Assembly: GCA_035559995.1 (NCBI GenBank)
Contig: DATMAM010000040.1
Coordinates: 243,354-307,353, forward strand
DNA length: 64,000 bases
Direction of reading: 5' to 3'
Source of the DNA: DATMAM01 sp035559995
GTDB lineage: Bacteria > Desulfobacterota > Binatia > UBA9968
Shown here: piece after piece, positions 57,228 to 64,000 of the stretch
How positions within the stretch are numbered: position 1 is the first letter of the stretch
Layout of the letters: each line of letters opens with the position of its first letter
The notes under the pieces: model-generated
Seen by the model: only the letters and a program-made list of their open reading frames with translations
What the model was told of the DNA's origin: nothing
The model's database searches: none
Made by a program: the position numbers and the translations under genes

Positions 57228-58757
57228 ATGAACATTTTCGACTCGCTCAGGCGCGCCAGCATTCATTTTCCCGGCAAGGAGGCGATCGTTTTCAAGGGAG
57301 CGCGGATTTCGTACGCGGACCTGTACGCGCAGGTTTGCCGACTGAGCGCCGCGCTGGCCGAGCGCTTCAAGCTGTCGAAAGGCGACCGCGTTGCGCTCTT
57401 TTTACCCAATGTTCCGGAATTCGTCGTCTCGTATTATGCCGTCGAGCGCGCCGGAGCCATCGCCGTCTCGCTCAACGTCATGCTCAAGCGCGACGAGGTT
57501 GATTTTGTCCTCAACGACGCCGAAGCCAAGCTCCTCATCACGGCGGCTCCCCTGCTGGAACAGGTTCCCGAAACGGTTCCGTCGTTAAAGGGAATCGTCG
57601 CGGTCGGCCCGACCGTGCCGCCGGGCGTCACGAGCTATCGCGATCTCTCGTCCGGGTCCGCAGCGCAAATCCCCGCCGCCAACTTGGACAGGAACGACGG
57701 CGCCGCGATTCTCTACACCTCCGGGACGACCGGAAAGCCCAAGGGCGTGCTGTTAACCCACGGCAACCTGGTCTCCAATGTCTACGCGACCTGCCATCAC
57801 ACGAGGATGGATCCGCACGACAGGCTGATCTGCTATCTGCCGCTGTTTCACTGCTTCGGCCAGAACTTCATCATGAACGCGTGCATGACCGCGGGCGCAA
57901 CGCTCATTCTCCATGAGCGGTTCGTGATCGATGAGCTGCTGGAATCGATCAGGTCGAACCGCGCGTCGATGTTCTTTGGCGTACCCGCCGTCTACGTGCG
58001 TTTGCTCGGCGTTTCCGGGATCGACGAGAGTTTTCAGCCCGTTCGCTATTATTTTTCCGCCGCGGCGCCGATGCCCACGGAGGTCGCGCGCGCGTGGCGG
58101 GAAAGATTTCGGCAGCCGATCTACGAGGGCTACGGCCTGACGGAGACCTCCCCTTTCGCCTCGTACAATCACGATTTTACTTACCGTCTGGGGAGCGTCG
58201 GCACGCCGATCGAAAACGTCGAGATGAAGATCGTCGACGAACAGGGCAACGAGCTGCCGCCGCAAACCCCCGGCGAGATCGCCATCAAAGGGCCCAACGT
58301 CATGAAAGGTTACTACAATCGCCCCGACGAGACCCGCGAAGTTTTGCGCCATGACTGGTTTCTAACCGGCGACATCGGAATGATGGACGAGGACGGCTAC
58401 TTCTATCTCGTCGATCGCGCCAAAGACATGATCAATGTATCCGGCTTCAAGGTATGGCCGCGCGAGGTCGAGGAGATTTTGCTCCAGCACCCCGCCGTCA
58501 GCGAGGCGGCCGTCATCGGCGTGGGCGACGCCGTTTCCGGTGAGGCCGTCAAGGCGTTTATCGTTCTGCGGCCGCAAGCCTGCGCCCGGGAGCAGGATGT
58601 TATCGCTTTCTGCCGGAGCCGAATCGCCGTGTACAAGGCGCCGCGCTACGTCGAATTCATCGACGCCCTGCCCAAGAATCCCGCGGGGAAGATCCTGCGG
58701 CGGGAGCTGAGAGCGCGCGAAGCGGCCAAAAGATCGCCCGGCGAAAGTCGCGGCTGA
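57228..58757 (+). CDS. Acyl/aryl-CoA ligase (AMP-forming)
   Basis: The 509-residue enzyme has the ANL motifs AAILYTSGTTGKPKGVLLTH (about 159-178), YEGYGLTETSPF (about 302-313) and WFLTGDIGMMDEDGYFYLVD with RAKDMINVSGFKVWPREVEE. KNPAGKILRREL carries the catalytic Lys. It activates a carboxylic acid as its CoA ester. It starts 8 nt after the ammonia-lyase, so cinnamate or a hydroxycinnamate is the natural candidate substrate; a fatty acid is possible. Confidence 0.85.
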   Translation: MNIFDSLRRASIHFPGKEAIVFKGARISYADLYAQVCRLSAALAERFKLSKGDRVALFLPNVPEFVVSYYAVERAGAIAVSLNVMLKRDEVDFVLNDAEAKLLITAAPLLEQVPETVPSLKGIVAVGPTVPPGVTSYRDLSSGSAAQIPAANLDRNDGAAILYTSGTTGKPKGVLLTHGNLVSNVYATCHHTRMDPHDRLICYLPLFHCFGQNFIMNACMTAGATLILHERFVIDELLESIRSNRASMFFGVPAVYVRLLGVSGIDESFQPVRYYFSAAAPMPTEVARAWRERFRQPIYEGYGLTETSPFASYNHDFTYRLGSVGTPIENVEMKIVDEQGNELPPQTPGEIAIKGPNVMKGYYNRPDETREVLRHDWFLTGDIGMMDEDGYFYLVDRAKDMINVSGFKVWPREVEEILLQHPAVSEAAVIGVGDAVSGEAVKAFIVLRPQACAREQDVIAFCRSRIAVYKAPRYVEFIDALPKNPAGKILRRELRAREAAKRSPGESRG

Positions 58758-58769
58758 GAGGATCGCCGA

Positions 58770-59924
58770 ATGGCCGAACGCGCCGCTATTCTCGGAATCG
58801 GTTTTACCCCGGCGCAACCGTCGAGCCCGCAGCGCTCGTTCAAGGAGCTGATGTTCGACGCCGCGCAGAAAGCCTACCTGGACGCCGGGATCGAAGCCGC
58901 TGAGGTCGACTCGTTTGTAACCTGCGCGGAGGACTTCAACGCGGGCGTCTCGATCTTCGACGAGTATACGCCGGACCAGCTCGGCGCCGTGCAGAAGCCG
59001 ATGCACACGCTCACTGAAGACGGGCTTCACGGCATGGCGGACGCAGTCATGCAGATCCGCGCCGGGATCGCCGAAATCGTAGTCGTGGAAGCGCACAGCA
59101 AGGCCTCGAACATGCTCACCCCGAACTGGGTGATCGATTACGCGCTCGATCCCGTCTACAACCAGCCGCTCGGGATTCACCCGCATGCGCTTGCCGGCTT
59201 GGAGATGAACTTGTTCTTGCAGGAAACCGGCGTCGCGCCGGAACACTGCGCCCTCGTTGCCGCGAAAAATTACACCAACGCTTTGCGCAATCCGATCGCG
59301 GCCTACCCGATGAGGCTTACGGCTGAAGATATTCATGCTTCGCCGTATTGTTCTTACCCGCTCCGCGAAGCCGAAATCGCGCGCAGCGCCGACGGCTGCG
59401 TCGTGGTGGTCCTGGCGAGCGAGGCAAAGGCTCAACGAGCCCGGTCGACTCCCATCTGGGTGAAAGGCGTCGGCTTCGCCAACGATAGCGCGACGCTCGA
59501 ATCGCGCGACTGGATCCAGGCCGAGTACGCGCGCGTCGCCGCCCAGATGGCTTACCGCCAGGCGGGTATTCGAGATCCCGCCCGGCAGATCGGGCTTTTC
59601 GAAGTCGACGACACCTACGCGTACAAGGAACTGCAGCACCTGATCGCGCTGGGCCTCTACGCGCGGCCTCAAGACGCAGGCCGAAGCGTCGAAGCCGGCG
59701 AGACTGCTCCGGCGGGATCGATCCCGACGAACGTTTCCGGCGGCGCTCTGGGCGTCGGGCTCACCCTCGAAGCGAGCGGCCTTTACCGCGTCGTGGAGTT
59801 GGTCCTGCAGTTGCGCGGCCATGCCGGGCCGCGCCAGATCAAAGACATCAAACTCGCTTTGGCGCAATCGTGGCGCGGCGTGCCGACGACGAGCGGCGCG
59901 GTGGCGATTTTGGAAGCGGAGTAA
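58770..59924 (+). CDS. Thiolase-fold protein lacking canonical catalytic Cys/His (aldolase candidate)
   Basis: The 384-residue chain has the thiolase core but not its catalytic residues. The nucleophile loop reads QKPMHTLTEDGLHGMADAVM with no Cys, and the usual GHP near the C-terminus is GVGLTLEASG in NVSGGALGVGL. FEVDDTYAYKELQHL replaces the normal ExxDAF segment. Thiolase-fold partners of DUF35 proteins such as Ltp2 with ChsH2 are retro-aldolases with similarly lost residues, so carbon-carbon cleavage of a 3-hydroxyacyl-CoA is possible. It follows the ligase by 12 nt. Confidence 0.75.
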   Translation: MAERAAILGIGFTPAQPSSPQRSFKELMFDAAQKAYLDAGIEAAEVDSFVTCAEDFNAGVSIFDEYTPDQLGAVQKPMHTLTEDGLHGMADAVMQIRAGIAEIVVVEAHSKASNMLTPNWVIDYALDPVYNQPLGIHPHALAGLEMNLFLQETGVAPEHCALVAAKNYTNALRNPIAAYPMRLTAEDIHASPYCSYPLREAEIARSADGCVVVVLASEAKAQRARSTPIWVKGVGFANDSATLESRDWIQAEYARVAAQMAYRQAGIRDPARQIGLFEVDDTYAYKELQHLIALGLYARPQDAGRSVEAGETAPAGSIPTNVSGGALGVGLTLEASGLYRVVELVLQLRGHAGPRQIKDIKLALAQSWRGVPTTSGAVAILEAE

Positions 59925-60141
59925 CAATTTTAGATTTTCGATCGCCGATTTTAGGCCGATCGAAAACCGCAATGACAAGACCGGCGGCGAAATCGCTCAA
60001 GTCCCCTCTTTCCCTTCGCTCGAAGGGGGAATGAAAGGGAAATTTTCACTCACGGGATTAAGACTCCAAGCTGACATCCAGGGCATTGAATCGAAGACTT
60101 GATCGATCGAAAATCCAAAATCTAGAATCGAAAATAGAAAG
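59925..60141. repeat. MITE-like element between the two thiolase-fold genes
   Basis: Inverted ends ATTTTAGATTTTCGATCG (59,927-59,944) and CGATCGAAAATCCAAAAT (60,104-60,121) enclose about 195 bp, differing at one position. The left end shares an exact 14-mer with 44,988-45,001. The interior has no gene. It breaks the operon between the two thiolase-fold genes. Confidence 0.6.
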
Positions 60142-61317
60142 ATGGCTTTCCGTCGTGTAGCGATCGTCGGCGCGGGCATGACGAAATTCATGCACCGCGC
60201 GCTGGAAACGCCGAAGGAACTCGCCTGGCTCGCCGCAAAGGCCGCGCTCGATTCCTGCCAAACAAAGCTCGACCAGATCGGGTGCGTGGTCGTCGGCAGC
60301 GCGCCCGATGCGTTCGACGGCGTGCACATGAAGGGCGAGTATCTGTCGGACGGCTGCGGCGCCTGGAGAAAGCCCTACCTCCGCTGCTACGTCGGCGGTG
60401 GCACGGGGGTTTACGCGGTCGCGCAGGGGTTTTTCCAGGTCGCCTCCGGCATGTTCGATACCGCGCTGGTCGTCTGCGAGGAGAAAATGTCCGCGTGCCA
60501 GCCCCATCCGCAGGCCGCTTTTATCACGATCTTCGACAGCGTCACCGAGCAGCCTCTGAAGCCCAACCTTTTGTGGATCTTCGCTCTCGAACAGAACCGC
60601 TACATGCAGGTCCATGGCATTACCTTGGAGGAGATCGCCCGGGTTTCGGTCAAAAACAAGCGCAACGCCCTCGGCCATCCAGCCGCGCAGTTGGGCGCCG
60701 AACTTACGGTCGAAGACGTGCTCGCGTCGGAAGTTCTGGCATGGCCGGTCCACCGCTTGATGGTGAGCCCGACCAGCGACGGCGCGGCGGCCGTCGTCCT
60801 GGCCGCCGAGGACGTTGCGCGGCGCATCACCGACAAGCCGATCTGGATCCAGGGAGTGGGCTGGTGCCTCGACACGACCTACTGGACCAACCGGGATCTT
60901 TTTTATCCGGAGTACCTCGAGAAAGCTGCCTGGATGGCCTACCGGATGGCCGGGATTCGCGAGCCGCGAAAAGAGATCCATATCGCCGAGCCCTACGATC
61001 CCTTCGCTTACAAGGAGCTGCATCATCTGGAAGGATTGCAGCTTGCGCCGAAGGGCCAGGCGCCGAAGCTGCTCGCCGACGGCGTCTTCGATCGCGACGG
61101 CGACCTCCCCGCAACGCCGTCGGGAGGGCTGCTCGGAGTGGGCAACCCGATTGCCGCCGCCGGCACGATGAAGATTTGCGAGCTATTCTGGCAACTGCGG
61201 GGCGAAGCGGGCGCGCGTCAGGTGCCGGGAAAGCCGGAGCGCGGCGTGGCGCAAGCCTGGGGTGATCTTATGCAGGTGGGAACGGTGGTCGTTGTGGGAA
61301 CGAAGGCGCCGCAATGA
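60142..61317 (+). CDS. Second thiolase-fold protein with altered active site
   Basis: The 391-residue protein has a different nucleophile loop, KPYLRCYVGGGTGVYAVAQG, and the C-terminal His of GHP is Asn in GGLLGVGNPIAAAG. EEKMSACQPHPQ and AEPYDPFAYKELHHL are further landmarks. Such degenerate thiolases pair with DUF35 proteins in CoA-thioester carbon-carbon chemistry. Two DUF35 genes follow immediately (18 nt), matching two thiolase-fold subunits. Substrate unknown. Confidence 0.75.
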   Translation: MAFRRVAIVGAGMTKFMHRALETPKELAWLAAKAALDSCQTKLDQIGCVVVGSAPDAFDGVHMKGEYLSDGCGAWRKPYLRCYVGGGTGVYAVAQGFFQVASGMFDTALVVCEEKMSACQPHPQAAFITIFDSVTEQPLKPNLLWIFALEQNRYMQVHGITLEEIARVSVKNKRNALGHPAAQLGAELTVEDVLASEVLAWPVHRLMVSPTSDGAAAVVLAAEDVARRITDKPIWIQGVGWCLDTTYWTNRDLFYPEYLEKAAWMAYRMAGIREPRKEIHIAEPYDPFAYKELHHLEGLQLAPKGQAPKLLADGVFDRDGDLPATPSGGLLGVGNPIAAAGTMKICELFWQLRGEAGARQVPGKPERGVAQAWGDLMQVGTVVVVGTKAPQ

Positions 61318-61335
61318 AAAGCGCGAGAGAAAGAT

Positions 61336-61869
61336 ATGAACGCTGACCGAGAAAACGGCGCGCCTCGCGTCGTGCGCGGAACGCCGGTTGACCTGCGCGC
61401 GCTCAAGCGCGGCAAGATCTTTTTCACATCGTACACTCCCCGGCTCCGCTATGCCTGGGACACGGGCGAGGCGATCAGCCGCTATCTCGAAGAGCTGAAG
61501 CACGGCCGCCTGATCGCGCGCCGCTGCCACCGGTGCCAGCGCGTCATGATTCCGCCGCGCATGTTTTGCGAGCGCTGCTTTCGCCCGACCGACGAGTGGG
61601 TTTATGTCCGCGACAGCGGAAAGGTCAACACCTTTTCGCTTTGCTACGTGACCTGGGACGTACGGCGGCTCAAGCAGCCGGAAATTCCCTCGGTCATCGA
61701 AATCGACGGCGCTTCTCCCGGAATGGGAATCCTCCACCTGGTCAAAAGAGTAAAGCCAAAAGAGATGCGCGTCGGCCTCGAGGTCAAGGCGGTGTGGAAG
61801 CCGGCGGCGAAGCGCGTTGGCAGCATCACGGATATCTCGCACTGGGAACCAATTTCTCGGCGCGGCTGA
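61336..61869 (+). CDS. DUF35 (OB-fold, rubredoxin-type zinc) protein
   Basis: The 177-residue product has a zinc ribbon CHRCQRVMIPPRMFCERC in the middle (about 71-88) and an OB-fold C-terminal half (GKVNTFSLCYVTWDVRRL, LEVKAVWKP). The N-terminal region is longer than usual. DUF35 proteins are obligate partners of thiolase-fold enzymes and bind acyl-CoA. It directly follows the second thiolase-fold gene. Confidence 0.85.
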   Translation: MNADRENGAPRVVRGTPVDLRALKRGKIFFTSYTPRLRYAWDTGEAISRYLEELKHGRLIARRCHRCQRVMIPPRMFCERCFRPTDEWVYVRDSGKVNTFSLCYVTWDVRRLKQPEIPSVIEIDGASPGMGILHLVKRVKPKEMRVGLEVKAVWKPAAKRVGSITDISHWEPISRRG

Positions 61870-61934
61870 TGCGCGCGCGCTCGGCGCGATGTTGAGCGAG
61901 ATCGGACCGATCGCGCCCGTTGAGAGATTCGACC

Positions 61935-62387
61935 ATGAAAAGCCAGACACAAAAGTGGCACGGCGAGATCCCGATCACCTCCCAGTACACCGCCGGCGTT
62001 GCCGGGCAGATTTTTCTTGCCGCGCTAAAAGAGCGCGGCGAGCTTCTCGGCAGCCGCTGCGCGCCGTGCAACCAGGTTTATGTCCCCGCGCGCCAATTCT
62101 GCGAGCGCTGCTTCGCCGAGCTGAGCGAGCGCGTTTCGGTCAAAACTTCCGGCACGCTCAAGAGCTTCACCTGCTGCCATGTCGACCACGACGGAAAGCA
62201 GTTGCGCGCGCCCCAGTTCTGGGCCCTCGTTCAGCTCGACGGCGCAACCACCCTCTTTTTGCATCGCTTGCTCGGCGTTACCGAGCCGGCGCAGATAAAG
62301 CTGGGAAGCAGGGTTGAACTTCTGATCAAACCCAAGACAAAACGCGCCGGTTCCATCCTCGATATCGAAGGCTTCCGGATTGCGTAG
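61935..62387 (+). CDS. DUF35 (OB-fold, rubredoxin-type zinc) protein, second copy
   Basis: The ATG at 61,935 gives 150 residues. The zinc ribbon reads CAPCNQVYVPARQFCERC, and the OB domain follows (GTLKSFTCCHVDHDG, LGSRVELLIKP). It is probably the partner of one of the two thiolase-fold proteins, as in BbsA/BbsB or Ltp2/ChsH2 pairs. A 65-nt gap separates it from the first DUF35 gene. Confidence 0.85.
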   Translation: MKSQTQKWHGEIPITSQYTAGVAGQIFLAALKERGELLGSRCAPCNQVYVPARQFCERCFAELSERVSVKTSGTLKSFTCCHVDHDGKQLRAPQFWALVQLDGATTLFLHRLLGVTEPAQIKLGSRVELLIKPKTKRAGSILDIEGFRIA

Positions 62388-62745
62388 CCGCCAGCGTTAG
62401 TTAGGGGTCGGACCAAGATAAGTTCTTGGACCAGCGTTAGTTAGGGGTCGGACCAAGATAAGTTCTTGATTTAGCAACATAACGTGGCGTAAAAGGCATC
62501 GATTAAGCGCTTAGAAGGCCAGTTTTTGGGCCCAAACGCATCCTCTAAGGAAAACCAATGCCGCGGCGAACCACTACGCGACCGAAGTGAGCCTTACAAC
62601 GGCAATTTGGGTAGCGAAACCGAGCCGCTAAGCGTAGAAAACGCGGTCTTTTGGAACGATAATGCTGAAATTACCAGAAGATAGCATGGTCCGACCCAGT
62701 TCCCTATCAACTTTGCCTGAGGCGCAACATCTCACGGAGGCAGCA
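62388..62745. repeat. Noncoding repeat region, MITE-like (RAYT/REP-type ends)
   Basis: A 40-bp tandem repeat (62,391-62,430 and 62,431-62,470) contains GGTCGGACC; the inverted GGTCCGACC lies at 62,688-62,696. Between them there is no gene. Such GGTCGGACC ends accompany REP-associated tyrosine transposase elements, but no transposase is present. The first 28 codons of an in-frame extension of the downstream gene lie inside this repeat and are unlikely to be coding. Confidence 0.55.
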
Positions 62746-63759
62746 GTGACCCGCGGCTATTTTTTCCCTTGGCTTATTTTGTCGGCGGCGCTTGTCTTTC
62801 TGGCGGCGGCTCCCAGCGTGGCACAAGACAGCCACACGCAGAAGCTCATCGAGGGGGCGAAAAAAGAGGGCGCGCTCATGTGGTACACCTCGACGAGCAT
62901 TGAAGATGCGAAGGCGCTGTTCGAGGGCTTTGGCCGGAAGTATCCGTTTATCAAGACCGAGTTTTTCCGCGCCGGTTCGGCCCGCTTGTTCAATCGCATC
63001 TTAAACGAGGCGCGAGCGGGCAAGGTTTTGTTCGACGTCGTCGCGGTTCGCGGCTTAGAAACGCACCAGCTCGTCAAGGCCGGCTTTCTGCAGCCCTACA
63101 TTTCGCCTGAAGCCGCGGCCTATCCTCCGGGATTCAAGGATCCTAAAGGGTATTGGGTTGATTATTTCGACGCGTACAACGTGATCGGCTATAACACCAA
63201 GCTCGTCCCGAAAGATCAGGCACCGAAGAACTGGGAGGACCTGCTCGATCCGAAATGGAAAGGCAAAATCGCCATGGACGAGGAGATGTACTCCTGGTAC
63301 GGCGCGCTGACACAAAAATGGGGCAAAGAAAAAACGCAGAGGTTCATGAAAGCCCTGGCGAAGCAGGAGATCCAGCTCCGTAGCGGCCAGACTCTCATTG
63401 CGCAACTCATGGCGGCGGGTGAGTTTCACATGGGCATGGTCCTCGCCCATCGAATCGAGAAGATGAAGGAGCAAGGCGCGCCGGTGGAGTGGGTCACGAC
63501 TCTGGACCCGATCACCGTGTCGCTGCACCCGATTGGAGTTGCCGCCCGGGCGCCCCACCCGAACGCCGCGAAGCTGTTCATCGATTTTCTGCTCTCCAAA
63601 GATGGCCAACAGCTCGTCCTTGCCATCGATCGCACGCCCGCGCGACCCGGCATCGACACGAAGATGGAAGCCAAAAAGCTCAAGCTCTATCCCGTTCCGC
63701 CCGAGCTCGGCGAGCATTACAACCAGTTTCAAAAGGAGTTCCGCGAGATCTTTCGCTAA
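62746..63759 (+). CDS. ABC-type solute-binding protein (Fe3+/spermidine-like family)
   Basis: The GTG at 62,746 is preceded by ACGGAGG and gives 337 residues with a signal peptide (FFPWLILSAALVFLAAAPSVAQ). TQKLIEGAKKEGALMWYTSTS and GYWVDYFDAYNVIGYNTKLVP, GKIAMDEEMYSWYGAL are the pattern of family 1 extracellular binding proteins. It would bind an unknown ligand in the periplasm. No permease or ATPase gene is adjacent. The gene is flanked by repeat copies on both sides. Confidence 0.82.
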   Translation: MTRGYFFPWLILSAALVFLAAAPSVAQDSHTQKLIEGAKKEGALMWYTSTSIEDAKALFEGFGRKYPFIKTEFFRAGSARLFNRILNEARAGKVLFDVVAVRGLETHQLVKAGFLQPYISPEAAAYPPGFKDPKGYWVDYFDAYNVIGYNTKLVPKDQAPKNWEDLLDPKWKGKIAMDEEMYSWYGALTQKWGKEKTQRFMKALAKQEIQLRSGQTLIAQLMAAGEFHMGMVLAHRIEKMKEQGAPVEWVTTLDPITVSLHPIGVAARAPHPNAAKLFIDFLLSKDGQQLVLAIDRTPARPGIDTKMEAKKLKLYPVPPELGEHYNQFQKEFREIFR

Positions 63760-64000
63760 AGATCCTGCGAGGCCTGGGGGTTAGGCGGGCTTGGGCTGTG
63801 GTTAGGATTAGAGGTCGGACCCAGGGAAGTTCTTGATTTAGCAACTCAACGTAGCGTAAAAGTGTACCGCCCCCGATTTTTTGGACACCGTCACACGTTA
63901 TTCTGGAGATCATGGCAAATTACCCATGAGGGAGAGCCGGTGCTCTCAAAACATCGCTCACATTTGCCTTATAAGCCACGATCTCGACCCGGTCCATACT
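63760..64000. other. Terminal 241 nt: repeat copy and possible insertion-sequence end
   Basis: A degenerate copy of the left repeat lies at 63,808-63,863. It is followed by TGTACCGCCCCC and a TTTTTTGGACACC stretch, which resembles the end of an IS3-like element cut by the window. No gene is visible. Confidence 0.3.
63808..63863. repeat. Second copy of the GGTCGGACC-type repeat
   Basis: About 56 bp resemble 62,440-62,495, including the shared AAGTTCTTGATTTAGCAAC string. It lies 50 nt after the solute-binding protein gene, so the two copies bracket that gene in direct orientation. Confidence 0.65.

Noticed and set aside
55921..57231. 436-codon frame over the ammonia-lyase gene
   Set aside because: Arg/Pro-rich shadow of the lyase in another frame.
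62391..62470. Tandem repeat considered as a CRISPR array
   Set aside because: Only two directly abutting units without spacers.

Overview
The window joins two very different regions. Positions 1 to about 38,980 are one continuous leftward (minus-strand) array of about 56 tightly packed, often overlapping genes: a tailed-phage (siphovirus) prophage cut off by the left edge of the window. Positions about 39,100 to 64,000 are rightward bacterial chromosome. The junction is a 47-nt 3' fragment of a tRNA-Met(CAT) gene at 38,935-38,981, best read as the prophage attachment site. The host is GC-rich and Gram-negative, with TAT signals, lipoproteins, many c-type hemes and an Alternative Complex III. 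That fits an uncultivated, deep-branching proteobacterium-like lineage (Desulfobacterota, Binatota or Methylomirabilota style), but no phylogenetic marker here settles it.

Prophage layout, in transcription order from right to left. (1) Early or packaging edge: a small conserved phage protein, an ASCH-domain protein, the fossil of a Gp37/Gp68 gene, small terminase, HNH endonuclease, large terminase. (2) Accessory genes: a large ParB with a zinc-cluster tail, a membrane-anchored FkbM methyltransferase, zinc-ribbon and hypothetical proteins. (3) Head: a portal fused to a Mu-gpF-like minor head domain, then an unusual 4.3-kb block of repeat-rich putative decoration proteins closed by a terminator, then HK97 protease, major capsid protein, connector and closure proteins. 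(4) Tail: tube protein, G/GT chaperone pair with an A9 slippery site, 1052-residue tape measure, then a tail-tip set that follows gene-transfer-agent order (DUF2460, DUF2163, NlpC/P60, J-like hub). A type IV pilin-like gene sits inside this set, and the J-like hub is split into two genes by three inserted genes. (5) Lysis: GH108 endolysin, TM/coiled-coil protein and lipoprotein (spanin-like). (6) A ParB-like protein translationally coupled to a TAGT-type glycosyltransferase, a candidate DNA-base hypermodification module. No integrase, repressor or replication gene is visible; these should lie left of position 1. A 75-residue FCCH-like beta domain has been inserted into at least three, probably four, unrelated virion proteins.

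Host layout. An actABCDEF operon (Alternative Complex III, quinol:cytochrome c oxidoreductase) runs directly into a small membrane protein, a SCO copper chaperone and an A2-type caa3 oxidase (coxBACD), giving a quinol-to-oxygen respiratory supercluster. It is followed without an obvious break by a homogentisate pathway operon (HPPD, homogentisate dioxygenase, fumarylacetoacetase, maleylacetoacetate isomerase). Then come an aromatic amino-acid ammonia-lyase, an acyl-CoA ligase, two thiolase-fold proteins lacking canonical catalytic residues and two DUF35 partners, which together look like a phenylalanine/cinnamate-CoA route. The right end holds MITE-like repeats that bracket a periplasmic solute-binding protein.
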